Positions 40,811-48,397 of a stretch of 57,237 nt of DNA are shown in pieces. A model generated the notes under the pieces. That model was not told the DNA's origin. It ran no database searches and worked only from the letters and a program-made list of their open reading frames with translations. The stretch's first letter is position 1; every line of letters begins with the position of its first letter. The translations under genes and the position numbers were made by a program. Source of the stretch: an uncultured Alphaproteobacteria bacterium (GTDB taxonomy: Bacteria > Pseudomonadota > Alphaproteobacteria > Geminicoccales > Geminicoccaceae); contig CALBAK010000060.1 in NCBI GenBank assembly GCA_937926445.1, positions 1 through 57,237 on the forward strand, read 5' to 3'.

Positions 40811-42098
40811 CCGCTCTCCGGCAGCGGCCGGCACCGGCGAGCCGATCGACGAGCGGCCGCTCGCCGGGGCCCGTTGGCTGCTGGCCCCCGAGAGCCGCCG
40901 GCTGCTCGACGCGCTCGAGGCCGAGGGCAGGGAAGCCCGCTTCGTGGGCGGCTGCGTGCGCGACACCCTGCTCGATCCGACCCTCGACCCGCAGGACCTC
41001 GACATCGCCACGCAAGAGAAGCCGAAGCGGCTGATCGCGCGATTGCCGGCCATGGGCTTCCACGTCGTGCCGACCGGCTTGAAGCACGGCACGGTCACCG
41101 TGATCGTCGAACATCGACGTTTCGAGGTCACCACGCTGCGCCGCGACGTGGCCTGCTTCGGTCGCCACGCCGAGGTCGAATTCTCCGACGACTTCGAAGA
41201 AGACGCCGCTCGGCGCGACTTCACTATCAACGCCATGAGCTGCGATCGCGAAGGACGCTTGTTCGACTATTTCGGTGGTCGGGCCGATCTCCTGGCCGGC
41301 CGAGTGCGCTTCGTGGGCGATCCGGAGCAGCGAATCCGCGAGGACTATCTGCGGATCCTCCGCTTCTTCCGCTTCTGGGCCCGGTTCGGCCGGCCGCCGG
41401 CCGACTCCGGCGCACTGGCCGCCTGTGCCGCACTCGCTGCCGGGCTCGACCGACTATCGGGCGAGCGGATCCGGGGCGAGCTCCAGCGGCTCCTGCCCGC
41501 CCCGGGTGTCGTGCCGGCGCTCCGCCTCGTCGAGGAGACCGGCGTGCGCGCCCACGTCGTCCCGGTGCCGCTCGATCTCGATCGGCTCGCCCGGCTCGTC
41601 GCGATCGCCCCCGGCACCGACTGGCTCCTGCGCCTCGCCGCCCTGGTGCGCGGCAGGCTCGACCGCGACGGCCTGTTCGCACTGGCCGTACGGCTGCGCC
41701 TGTCGAACGCCGAGCGCGACCGGCTCGCGGCACTCGCGACCCTCCCGCTGCCCGACCCCTCTGCCTCCAGGGGCGAGCAGGAGCGGGCGATCTACCGGCT
41801 CGGCTTTCCCCTCTGGCGCGACCTTCTGCGGCTTTCCGCCACCGAGCGCGGCCTCGATACCGAGGCGCTCGCTGCCGCGATCGAGGCCATGGCGGGCTTT
41901 CGCCCGCCCGCCTTCCCGCTCGGCGGTGCCGACCTCCTGGCCCGGGGCGTGCCCGAGGGCCCGCGACTCGGCCGACTCCTCGAGGCGGTCCGTGGCTGGT
42001 GGGAGGCCGAGGGTTTCCGGCCCGACCGGGCCGCCTGTCTCGCCCGCCTCGACGCTCTCCTCGCCGCCGACGCCGAGCTGCGGCCCTCGGCGGGTTGA
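40800..42098 (+). CDS. cca: CCA tRNA nucleotidyltransferase
   Basis: Adds or repairs the 3' CCA of tRNAs (or acts as a bacterial poly(A) polymerase; class II head domain). The 432-residue protein has the nucleotidyltransferase motif FVGGCVRDTLLDPTLDPQDLDIAT (G-G, D-x-D), the RRDFTINAM basic motif, and the RNA-binding EDYLRILRFFRFWARFG segment. A GTG start at 40800 overlaps DUF6111. The next gene downstream is a tRNA, with a promoter overlapping the cca stop codon. Confidence 0.93.
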   Translation: MRPDRSPAAAGTGEPIDERPLAGARWLLAPESRRLLDALEAEGREARFVGGCVRDTLLDPTLDPQDLDIATQEKPKRLIARLPAMGFHVVPTGLKHGTVTVIVEHRRFEVTTLRRDVACFGRHAEVEFSDDFEEDAARRDFTINAMSCDREGRLFDYFGGRADLLAGRVRFVGDPEQRIREDYLRILRFFRFWARFGRPPADSGALAACAALAAGLDRLSGERIRGELQRLLPAPGVVPALRLVEETGVRAHVVPVPLDLDRLARLVAIAPGTDWLLRLAALVRGRLDRDGLFALAVRLRLSNAERDRLAALATLPLPDPSASRGEQERAIYRLGFPLWRDLLRLSATERGLDTEALAAAIEAMAGFRPPAFPLGGADLLARGVPEGPRLGRLLEAVRGWWEAEGFRPDRAACLARLDALLAADAELRPSAG

Positions 42099-42124
42099 CA
42101 AGGGGGGAGGGGGCTCCCTATCTG
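42095..42124 (+). promoter_or_regulatory. Promoter of tRNA-Gln
   Basis: A perfect TTGACA (42095-42100) contains the TGA stop of cca, and TATCTG (42119-42124) lies 18 bases further (CTATCT gives a 17-base spacer). The tRNA begins about 10 bases after. This repeats the rpsD arrangement, where the -35 hexamer also covers a stop codon. Confidence 0.65.
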
Positions 42125-42134
42125 CCGCCGGCGT

Positions 42135-42210
42135 TGGGGGATGGTGCAGCTGGTAGCACGCCTGACTCTGGATCAGGAGGTCCTAGGTTCGATCCCTAGT
42201 CCCCCAGCCA
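42135..42210 (+). tRNA. tRNA-Gln (anticodon CTG)
   Basis: 76 nucleotides folding as a complete cloverleaf: acceptor TGGGGGA pairs with TCCCCCA. The D stem GTGC/GCAC, the anticodon stem CCTGA/TCAGG with loop CTCTGGA (anticodon CTG, reading CAG), and the T stem CTAGG/CCTAG all pair. Discriminator G and encoded CCA close it. Confidence 0.96.
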
Positions 42211-42299
42211 CCCTTCGAACGGGTCGATCGCCTCCGACCATCAGCGAAAACTGTCGCAAGCGACCGCGCATCGGGCGCGGTCGGCGAGGGGGTTCGACC

Positions 42300-42761
42300 G
42301 TGGCCCACGAGCGCTCGCGTCGTCTGGCCGTCCCGGCACTCGCCGGTGCCGCCGCCCTGCCCGCTGCCGCTGCCGGCGCGGCGACCGGCCCCTTCGAGGT
42401 CGTCTACCGCCCGAACCAGCCGGGCGGCGAAGATTTCGCCTGCTACGAGCAGATGCTCGCCAACATTCAGAACCGTCCGAGCATCGCCCCGCCCTGGGGC
42501 CTCGAGATCCGGGTCGTGATGCACGGGCCGGGCGTCGACCTGTTGCGCCGGGCGGCCCCGGCCGACAAGCAGATCACCGCCACGATCGACGATCTCGAGG
42601 CAGCGGGCGTGCAGTTCCGGATCTGCGCGATCACCTCGAAGCGCGGCGACATCCCCCTGTCCCGGCTCTGCGACGCGGAAGAGGCCGACCTCGTGCCTTT
42701 GGGCGTCTTCGAGATCGCCCGGCTGCAACGGCGCGAAGGCTTCGCCTACCTCAAGATCTGA
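42300..42761 (+). CDS. DsrE/DsrF-like exported protein
   Basis: A 153-residue protein with a twin-Arg-containing N-terminal signal (SRRLAVPALAGAAALPAAAAGAA) followed by a DsrE-like domain. The domain shows FEVVYRPNQPGG, then EIRVVMHGPGVDLLRRA, and VQFRICAITSKRGDIPLSRL, where the single Cys sits at the place used for sulphur relay in some family members. The GTG at 42300 has AGGGGG upstream. It has no dsr or tus genes nearby, so a direct sulphur-relay role is unproven. It begins 89 bases after tRNA-Gln. Confidence 0.8.
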   Translation: MAHERSRRLAVPALAGAAALPAAAAGAATGPFEVVYRPNQPGGEDFACYEQMLANIQNRPSIAPPWGLEIRVVMHGPGVDLLRRAAPADKQITATIDDLEAAGVQFRICAITSKRGDIPLSRLCDAEEADLVPLGVFEIARLQRREGFAYLKI

Positions 42762-42788
42762 CGCCGGGCCGGCCAGGGCGGAGGGCTG

Positions 42789-42905
42789 GTGCCCGAGCGG
42801 CGCATGCCGGTCCACAGCGCCCGGGTGGTTCGCCGCTTCGAGGACCGCCTCCAGGATCTCGGCCCGACGCGCGGCCGGGCGCGCGCGGGGCGGGGACCCG
42901 GGTGA
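42789..42905 (+). CDS. Candidate 38-residue small protein
   Basis: GTG 42789 is preceded by GGAGG at 4 bases and opens a 38-codon frame with third positions almost entirely G or C. The product is MPERRMPVHSARVVRRF... and is very basic. It occupies part of the 281-base gap between the DsrE-like gene and tRNA-Ala, which otherwise holds nothing I can name. GC-rich third positions are weak evidence in this DNA. Confidence 0.3.
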   Translation: MPERRMPVHSARVVRRFEDRLQDLGPTRGRARAGRGPG

Positions 42906-43042
42906 GCCTGGTCTCCGGGGCGACGATCGTCGGCACGGCGGCCGGGGCGCGTCGCCCGGAGCGGACCGGCCCGGTGCGCCGAGAGATCCGTCTCGAGCAA
43001 GGGAGCGGGCGGTGGAAGGGCCGGCGCGGACCGCGGGGAAGT

Positions 43043-43118
43043 TGGTGGAGCCGAGCGGAGTCGAACCGCCGACCTCCTGAATGCCATTCAGGCGCTCTCC
43101 CAACTGAGCTACGGCCCC
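43043..43118 (-). tRNA. tRNA-Ala (anticodon GGC)
   Basis: 76 nucleotides on the minus strand: acceptor GGGGCCG with CGGCTCC (one G-T pair), the D arm GCTC/GAGC, anticodon stem CCTGA/TCAGG with loop ATGGCAT (anticodon GGC, reading GCC), a GTTCGACTC T loop, discriminator A and encoded CCA. It is downstream of the FYDLN-acid gene on the same strand. Confidence 0.96.
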
Positions 43119-43136
43119 AAACGATCGGCGCGCGCA

Positions 43137-43165
43137 CAGGTAAGGCGTCGCCTGCGTGCGCGCAA
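43137..43165 (-). promoter_or_regulatory. Candidate promoter of tRNA-Ala
   Basis: On the minus strand TTGCGC (43165-43160) and TACCTG (43142-43137) are 17 bases apart. The -10 ends 18 bases before the tRNA 5' end. The match is modest, and read-through from the upstream gene is an alternative. Confidence 0.35.
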
Positions 43166-43173
43166 GGGGAATG

Positions 43174-43566
43174 TCAGCGCCGCTCGTCGTCCGGCTCGAT
43201 CCCCTCGTCGAGCACCGTACCCACGGTCTCGTCCTCGCCGAGATCGCCCGCGTCCTCGAGGATGACGTCCTCCTCGACGACCTCCTCGACGACCTCCTCG
43301 GCCTCCTCGAGTTCGGGCTCCGCCTCGAGCTCGTCGAGCTCGACGGCCTCCTCCTCCACGACCTCGTCGACATCGGCCGGAACGGCCGCCTCGGGCTCGG
43401 CCACGCCGGCCCGACCGGCCGGCCGCGCCCGCCGCGCCCGGCCCGCCGCCTCGACGTCGAACTCCGCCCCGCAGGCCGGGCAGAGGATCGGCGATCGCGA
43501 GAAATCGTAGAATTTGGCCCCGCACGAAAGGCAGGTCCGTTTGGTGCCCCACTCGGGCTTGGCCAC
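43174..43566 (-). CDS. TIGR02300 family (FYDLN acid) protein
   Basis: A 130-residue protein with an N-terminal zinc-ribbon-like module (two CxxC: CLSCG and CPACG flanking FYDFSRSPIL). A long, highly acidic low-complexity tail follows, with strings of Glu/Asp broken by Val and Leu, typical of the family. The GTG at 43566 gives the standard start VAKPEWGTKRTCLSCGAKFYD. The family is nearly restricted to Alphaproteobacteria and has no assigned function. Zinc binding is inferred from the four Cys. It is divergent from aroA, a conserved arrangement. Confidence 0.9.
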   Translation of the reverse strand: MAKPEWGTKRTCLSCGAKFYDFSRSPILCPACGAEFDVEAAGRARRARPAGRAGVAEPEAAVPADVDEVVEEEAVELDELEAEPELEEAEEVVEEVVEEDVILEDAGDLGEDETVGTVLDEGIEPDDERR

Positions 43567-43717
43567 GGCCGCGTCTCCAGGAGGGAAAGAGAAGGGGGAT
43601 CGCAGAGTGCGGCGGCAATTGCCATGCCGGCCCGGGCCTGTCAAAAGCAAATTCCGTCGCGCACCGGGCGAGGCCCGGCGCCCGCTCGTCCCCGTCCGTT
43701 CCGGAGCCGTCCCGCGC

Positions 43718-45055
43718 ATGGAGATGCAAGCCCTTCCGCACGGCCCGCTCGAGGGCGAGGCCCGCCCGCCCGGCGACAAGTCGATCTCGCACCGGGCGCT
43801 GATGCTCGCCGCCCTCGCCGTCGGCGAGAACCGGATCGAGGGCCTGCTCGAAGGCGAGGACGTGCTCGCGACCGCGGGGGCGCTGCGGGCCCTCGGCGTC
43901 CCGCTCGAGCGGCGCGGGCCCGGCGCCTGGACCGTCCACGGCGTTGGGGTAGGCGGCCTCGCCGAGCCCGACACGGTGCTCGATCTCGGCAATGCCGGCA
44001 CCGGCGTCCGGCTGCTCATGGGCATTCTCGCGGGCCACCCCTTCACGAGCTTCCTTTCGGGCGACGCCTCGCTCCGTCGCCGGCCGATGGCCCGGGTGGC
44101 CGAGCCTCTCCGGGCCATGGGTGCGGCGGTCCTCGCCCGCTCGGGCGACCGGCTCCCGGCCGCGATCACCGGCACGAGCCGGCTCCTGCCGATCACCTGG
44201 CGCTCGAAGGTCGCCTCGGCCCAGGTCAAGTCCGCGATCCTCCTGGCCGGTCTGCACGCCCCGGGCGAGACCACGGTGATCGAGCCCCTGGCCTCGCGCG
44301 ACCACACCGAGCGGATGCTGGCCGGCATGGGAGCGGTCGTGCGGACCGCCCCGGCCGAGGGCGGCGGGGTGGCGGTGACCGTGGTGGGCCAGGTCGAGCT
44401 CCTGCCCCAGAGCTTCACCGTGCCGGCCGATCCCTCCTCGGCCGCCTTCCCGGCGGTCGCCGCCGCCGCCCGGCCGGGCTCGCGCATCCGCCTCCTCGGT
44501 GTGGGCCTCAATCCTTCGCGGACCGGGGCCTACACCACGCTCTCCGAGATGGGCGCCCGGATCGAGATCCTCGAGCGCGGGCTCGCCGGCGGGGAGGAGG
44601 TCGGCACGCTCCTGATCGAGGGAGCCGAGCTCGCCGCGGTCGACGTGCCGGCCGAGCGCGCCCCCTCGATGATCGACGAATATCCCGTCCTCTTCGTGGC
44701 GGCGGCCCTCGCTCGCGGGCGGAGCCGCTTCCGCGGCCTCGGCGAGCTCCGGGTGAAGGAGAGCGACCGGCTCGCCGTGATGGCCGAGGGCCTCGCCGCC
44801 AGCGGGGTGCGCTGCTGGATCGAGGGCGACGACCTCTGGGTCGAGGGCGGCGACCGGCCGGCCGGCGGGGCGCGCATCGACGCCCGCCTCGACCACCGCA
44901 TCGCCATGAGCTTCCTCGTCCTGGGCGGGCTCGCGAAACAGGGGGTGCGGGTCGCCGGGGCGGAGACCATCGCCACGAGCTTCCCGGGCTTCGCCGACCT
45001 CATGAACGGGCTCGGCGCTCGGATCGGGACCCTGCCCGAGGAGGGCCTCGGGTGA
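43718..45055 (+). CDS. aroA: 3-phosphoshikimate 1-carboxyvinyltransferase (EPSP synthase)
   Basis: Transfers enolpyruvyl from phosphoenolpyruvate to shikimate-3-phosphate in aromatic amino acid synthesis. The 445-residue product has GDKSISHR (19-26), LLEGEDV (typical of the class II, CP4-like group), GNAGTG (91-96), the SAQVKSAILLAGL segment, and ERAPSMIDEYPVLFVAAA near the second active-site part. The residue equivalent to CP4 Ala100 is Gly94 here, as in glyphosate-sensitive enzymes. ATG 43718 or 43724 are both possible. The stop overlaps the cmk start. Confidence 0.95.
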   Translation: MEMQALPHGPLEGEARPPGDKSISHRALMLAALAVGENRIEGLLEGEDVLATAGALRALGVPLERRGPGAWTVHGVGVGGLAEPDTVLDLGNAGTGVRLLMGILAGHPFTSFLSGDASLRRRPMARVAEPLRAMGAAVLARSGDRLPAAITGTSRLLPITWRSKVASAQVKSAILLAGLHAPGETTVIEPLASRDHTERMLAGMGAVVRTAPAEGGGVAVTVVGQVELLPQSFTVPADPSSAAFPAVAAAARPGSRIRLLGVGLNPSRTGAYTTLSEMGARIEILERGLAGGEEVGTLLIEGAELAAVDVPAERAPSMIDEYPVLFVAAALARGRSRFRGLGELRVKESDRLAVMAEGLAASGVRCWIEGDDLWVEGGDRPAGGARIDARLDHRIAMSFLVLGGLAKQGVRVAGAETIATSFPGFADLMNGLGARIGTLPEEGLG

Positions 45056-45729
45056 GCGCCACCTTCGTGATCGCGGTCGACGGCCCGGCCGCCTCCGGCA
45101 AGAGCACGCTCGCCCGAAGGCTCGCCCGAGCCCTGGGCCTCGCCTTCCTCGATACGGGCCTGCTCTACCGAGCGGTCGGCAAGCGGCTGCTCGAGGCCGG
45201 CCGCGATCCCTCGGACGCGGCGGCGGCGGTCGCCGCGGTCGCCGACCTGCGCCCCGAAGAGGTCGACGCCGATCGGCTCGCCGGCGAGCGGATCGGCGAG
45301 GCCGCCTCCAAGGTCGCGGCCATCCCGGCGGTGCGCGAAGCCCTCCTGCCCTGGCAGCGGCGCTTCGCCCGCACCCCGCCCGGGGCGGTGCTGGCCGGGC
45401 GCGACGTCGGCACCGTCGTCTGCCCGGATGCCGATCTCAAGATCTTCGTGACCGCCGCCCTCGAGGAACGGGCGCGGCGGCGCTTCGAGGAGTTGCGGCG
45501 GCGGGGGCAGGCGCCTATGTTCGCCGCCGTCCTGGACGAGCTGCGCGAGCGCGATCGCCGCGACACCGAGCGTGCGGTCGCGCCGCTTCGCGTTGCCGAC
45601 GACGCCTGGGTGCTGGACACCACCGCGCTCGACGCCGAGGCCGCCTTCGCGGCCGCGCTCGAGCGGGCCCTTTCGGTGTCGGGCCGGCGCGCGGTGGCCG
45701 GCCCGACGGGACGCGACGCCAACCCCTGA
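45052..45729 (+). CDS. cmk: Cytidylate kinase
   Basis: Phosphorylates CMP and dCMP. The 225-residue product shows the P-loop DGPAASGKSTLARRLA, the LDTGLLYRAVG lid segment, the GRDVGTVVCPDADLKIFVTA core and ERDRRDTERAVAPL. The GTG start is in a GTGA overlap with aroA. Part of the conserved aroA-cmk-rpsA group. Confidence 0.95.
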   Translation: MSATFVIAVDGPAASGKSTLARRLARALGLAFLDTGLLYRAVGKRLLEAGRDPSDAAAAVAAVADLRPEEVDADRLAGERIGEAASKVAAIPAVREALLPWQRRFARTPPGAVLAGRDVGTVVCPDADLKIFVTAALEERARRRFEELRRRGQAPMFAAVLDELRERDRRDTERAVAPLRVADDAWVLDTTALDAEAAFAAALERALSVSGRRAVAGPTGRDANP

Positions 45730-45769
45730 CCCCGGCGGCCGAACGGCCGACCGGGCTTTCGGAGCCTCG

Positions 45770-47497
45770 ATGACCGACGCCTCGGCCTCCCTCGACCTCA
45801 AGCCCGCGCGCGACGAGTTCGCGGCCCTCCTCGACGAGCAGTTCGGCTCTTCCTCGCGCCTCGAAGGAACCGTCGTCCGCGGCACGGTCGTGGCGATCGA
45901 CGGCGAGGAGGCGCTGGTCGATGTCGGCCTCAAGTCCGAGGGCCGCATTCCCTTGAAGGAGTTCGCCCCGCCGGGCCAGACCCCGGAGGTCAAAGTCGGC
46001 GACGTCGTCGAGGTCTATGTCGAGCGCTACGAGAACCGCAGCGGCGAGATCGTGCTTTCGCGCGAGAAGGCGCGCCGCGAGGAGAGCTGGAACCGGCTCG
46101 AGCGTGCCTTCAACGAGGGCAGCAAGGTCGAAGGCCACATCTTCGGCCGGGTCAAGGGCGGCTTCGCGGTCGACCTCGGCGGCGCCGTGGCCTTCCTGCC
46201 GGGCAGCCAGGTCGACATCCGCCCGGTGCGCGACATCGGCCACCTCCTCAACAAGCCCGAGCCCTTCTTGATCCTCAAGATGGACCGCCGGCGCGGCAAC
46301 ATCGTCGTCTCCCGCCGCGCCGTCCTCGAGGAGAGCCGCGCCGAGCAGCGCAACGAGCTTCTCGCCAGCCTCAAAGAGGGCCAGATCCTCGAAGGGGTGG
46401 TCAAGAACATCACGGATTACGGCGCCTTCGTCGATCTCGGCGGGCTCGACGGCCTGCTGCACGTCACCGACATCTCCTGGCGGCGCGTCAACCATCCGGC
46501 CGACATCCTCCAGGTCGGCCAGACCGTCAAGGTCCAGGTCATCCGCTTCAACCGCGAGACCCAGCGCATCAGTCTCGGCATGAAGCAGCTCGAGGCCGAT
46601 CCCTGGGAGGGCATCGAGCTCAAATACCCGGTCAACACCAAGTTCAAGGGCCGGGTCACCAACATCACCGACTACGGCGCCTTCGTCGAACTCGAGCCCG
46701 GGGTGGAGGGCCTCGTCCACGTCTCCGAGATGAGCTGGACCAAGAAGAACGTCCACCCCGGCAAGATCGTCTCGACCTCCCAGGAGGTCGAGGTCATGGT
46801 TCTCGAGGTCGATCCCGAGAAGCGGCGCATCTCCCTCGGCCTCAAGCAGTGCCTGCCGAACCCATGGGAGAAGTTCCTCGAGCTGCATCCGCTGGGCTCG
46901 GTGGTGGAAGGCGAGATCAAGAACATCACCGAGTTCGGTCTGTTCATCGGCCTCGAGAACGACATCGACGGCATGGTCCACCTCTCCGACCTCTCCTGGG
47001 ACCAGCCGGGTGAAGAGGCGGTCAAGGCCTACAAGAAGGGCGATGTCGTCAAGGCCGTGGTGCTCGACGTCGACGTCGAGAAGGAGCGCGTCAGCCTCGG
47101 CATCAAGCAGCTCACCGGCGACCCGTTCAAGGAGGCGATCGCCGGCCTCAAGAAGGGCGACCGCGTCACCTGCACAGTCAAGGAAGTGACGCCCATGGGC
47201 ATCGAGGTCGAAACGACGACCGGTGCCCGCGGCTTCATCCGCAAGGCCGATCTCTCGCGCGACCGCGAGGAGCAGCGGCCCGATCGCTTCGCCGTCGGCG
47301 AGAAGGTCGACGCCAAAGTGGTGAACGTCGATGCCTTGAACCGCCGGCTCTCGCTCTCGATCAAGGCCCTCGAGATCGAGGACGAGAAGCAGGCCATGGC
47401 CGAGTTCGGCTCGACCGACAGCGGCGCCTCGCTCGGCGAGATCCTGGGCGCCGCCTTCCGCCAGAAGCAGGCGGAAGAGCAGGGCCGCAAGGAGTGA
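45770..47497 (+). CDS. rpsA: 30S ribosomal protein S1
   Basis: Binds mRNA at the small subunit to aid initiation. The 575-residue product has six S1 OB-fold repeats; typical repeat text such as ITDYGAFVDLGG, LLHVTDISW and RISLGMKQL is seen in each. The first two are the ribosome-anchoring type (VDVGLKSEGRIPLKEF, GGFAVDLGGAVAFLPGSQV). GGAG precedes the ATG by 5 bases. Confidence 0.96.
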   Translation: MTDASASLDLKPARDEFAALLDEQFGSSSRLEGTVVRGTVVAIDGEEALVDVGLKSEGRIPLKEFAPPGQTPEVKVGDVVEVYVERYENRSGEIVLSREKARREESWNRLERAFNEGSKVEGHIFGRVKGGFAVDLGGAVAFLPGSQVDIRPVRDIGHLLNKPEPFLILKMDRRRGNIVVSRRAVLEESRAEQRNELLASLKEGQILEGVVKNITDYGAFVDLGGLDGLLHVTDISWRRVNHPADILQVGQTVKVQVIRFNRETQRISLGMKQLEADPWEGIELKYPVNTKFKGRVTNITDYGAFVELEPGVEGLVHVSEMSWTKKNVHPGKIVSTSQEVEVMVLEVDPEKRRISLGLKQCLPNPWEKFLELHPLGSVVEGEIKNITEFGLFIGLENDIDGMVHLSDLSWDQPGEEAVKAYKKGDVVKAVVLDVDVEKERVSLGIKQLTGDPFKEAIAGLKKGDRVTCTVKEVTPMGIEVETTTGARGFIRKADLSRDREEQRPDRFAVGEKVDAKVVNVDALNRRLSLSIKALEIEDEKQAMAEFGSTDSGASLGEILGAAFRQKQAEEQGRKE

Positions 47498-47530
47498 GTA
47501 CGGCCGCTCGGGCGTGGCGTCGGGTCACGT

Positions 47531-47553
47531 AGGCGCCGCGCTCGACGGCGCCT
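47531..47553 (+). terminator. Inverted repeat after rpsA
   Basis: AGGCGCC (47531-47537) and GGCGCCT (47547-47553) form a perfect 7-bp stem with a 9-base loop, 33 bases after the rpsA stop. Only two T residues end it, so it may be a terminator or an mRNA-stabilising hairpin. Confidence 0.35.
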
Positions 47554-47649
47554 TGACGCGAGCTCTCGCGCTCTGGCACGGTCACGAAAGGAGACTCGCC
47601 GCCTGCTGCCCGATCGGTCTTCGCGCCGGCGGTCGCAGGGGAAGACGCG

Positions 47650-47934
47650 ATGACGAAATCCGATCTCGTCAAACGCATCGCCGCCGCCAATCCGCATCTC
47701 TTCCAGCGCGACGTCGAGCGGATCGTGACCACCGTCTTCGAGCAGATCGCCGCCGCCCTCGAGCGTGGCGACCGGGTCGAACTCCGCGGCTTCGGCGCCT
47801 TTTCGGTCCGCACCCGCGAGGCGCGGATCGGCCGCAACCCGCGGACCGGCCGCGAGGTCGCCGTGCCGGAGAGGCTCGCCCCCTATTTCAAGACCGGCAA
47901 GGAGCTGCGCGAGCGGCTCAACGGCGCCAGCTGA
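47650..47934 (+). CDS. ihfB: Integration host factor, beta subunit
   Basis: A 94-residue DNA-bending protein that pairs with the IHF alpha subunit (not in this window). It starts [17 protein letters not shown] and has the beta-arm signature [22 protein letters not shown] with the Pro that intercalates DNA. IhfB rather than HU is indicated by [19 protein letters not shown] at the end. Confidence 0.95.
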   Translation: MTKSDLVKRIAAANPHLFQRDVERIVTTVFEQIAAALERGDRVELRGFGAFSVRTREARIGRNPRTGREVAVPERLAPYFKTGKELRERLNGAS

Positions 47935-48022
47935 GGCCGGCTCGGGCGAACGGCGGCGGCAGGTCCGAGTCCTCAGCGCTCGGTCGCGCGCCCGGCGCTA
48001 CGGAGAAGGAGGCAAAGAGCCG

Positions 48023-48370
48023 ATGCTCAAGCTGATCCGCTCGCTCCTCGGCATCGCGGGCGTCGTTCTCGTCACTATGTTCGCGCTCGCCAATCGCGGT
48101 CCGGTCGCGGTCGACCTCCTGGCCCTGCCGGAGCCCGTCACCCTGCCGGTCTACAGCCTGTTCTTGGCCGGCCTTCTGGGCGGTGCGCTGCTCGGCGGGA
48201 TCGCCACCTGGCTCGCCGGCTGGCGTACCCGCCGCGAGGGTCGGCTCGCCCGGCGCCGGCTCGCCGCCCTCGAGGCGCGCGAGCAGGCCCGGCTCGACGC
48301 CGCGGCGGCCGAGCGTGCCGAACGGCGGGCGGAGCCCAGCCAGCGGGCGCTCGCCCAGGCCGCCGCCTGA
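48023..48370 (+). CDS. LapA (DUF1049) family membrane protein
   Basis: A 115-residue protein with two N-terminal transmembrane helices (LLGIAGVVLVTMFALANRG, then SLFLAGLLGGALLGGIATWLAG). A cytoplasmic Ala/Arg/Glu-rich coiled coil follows. This is the LipopolySaccharide assembly protein A domain family; E. coli LapA works with LapB to control LpxC. GGAGG lies about 11 bases before the ATG. It follows ihfB as in many relatives. Confidence 0.85.
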   Translation: MLKLIRSLLGIAGVVLVTMFALANRGPVAVDLLALPEPVTLPVYSLFLAGLLGGALLGGIATWLAGWRTRREGRLARRRLAALEAREQARLDAAAAERAERRAEPSQRALAQAAA

Positions 48371-48397
48371 GCCGAACGACGCGGCGGACCGGCCCGC

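Noticed and set aside
42135-43118. tRNA-flanked region as an integrated element
   Set aside because: Only one small DsrE-like gene lies between the two tRNAs, both tRNAs are intact, and I see no repeat of a tRNA 3' end.
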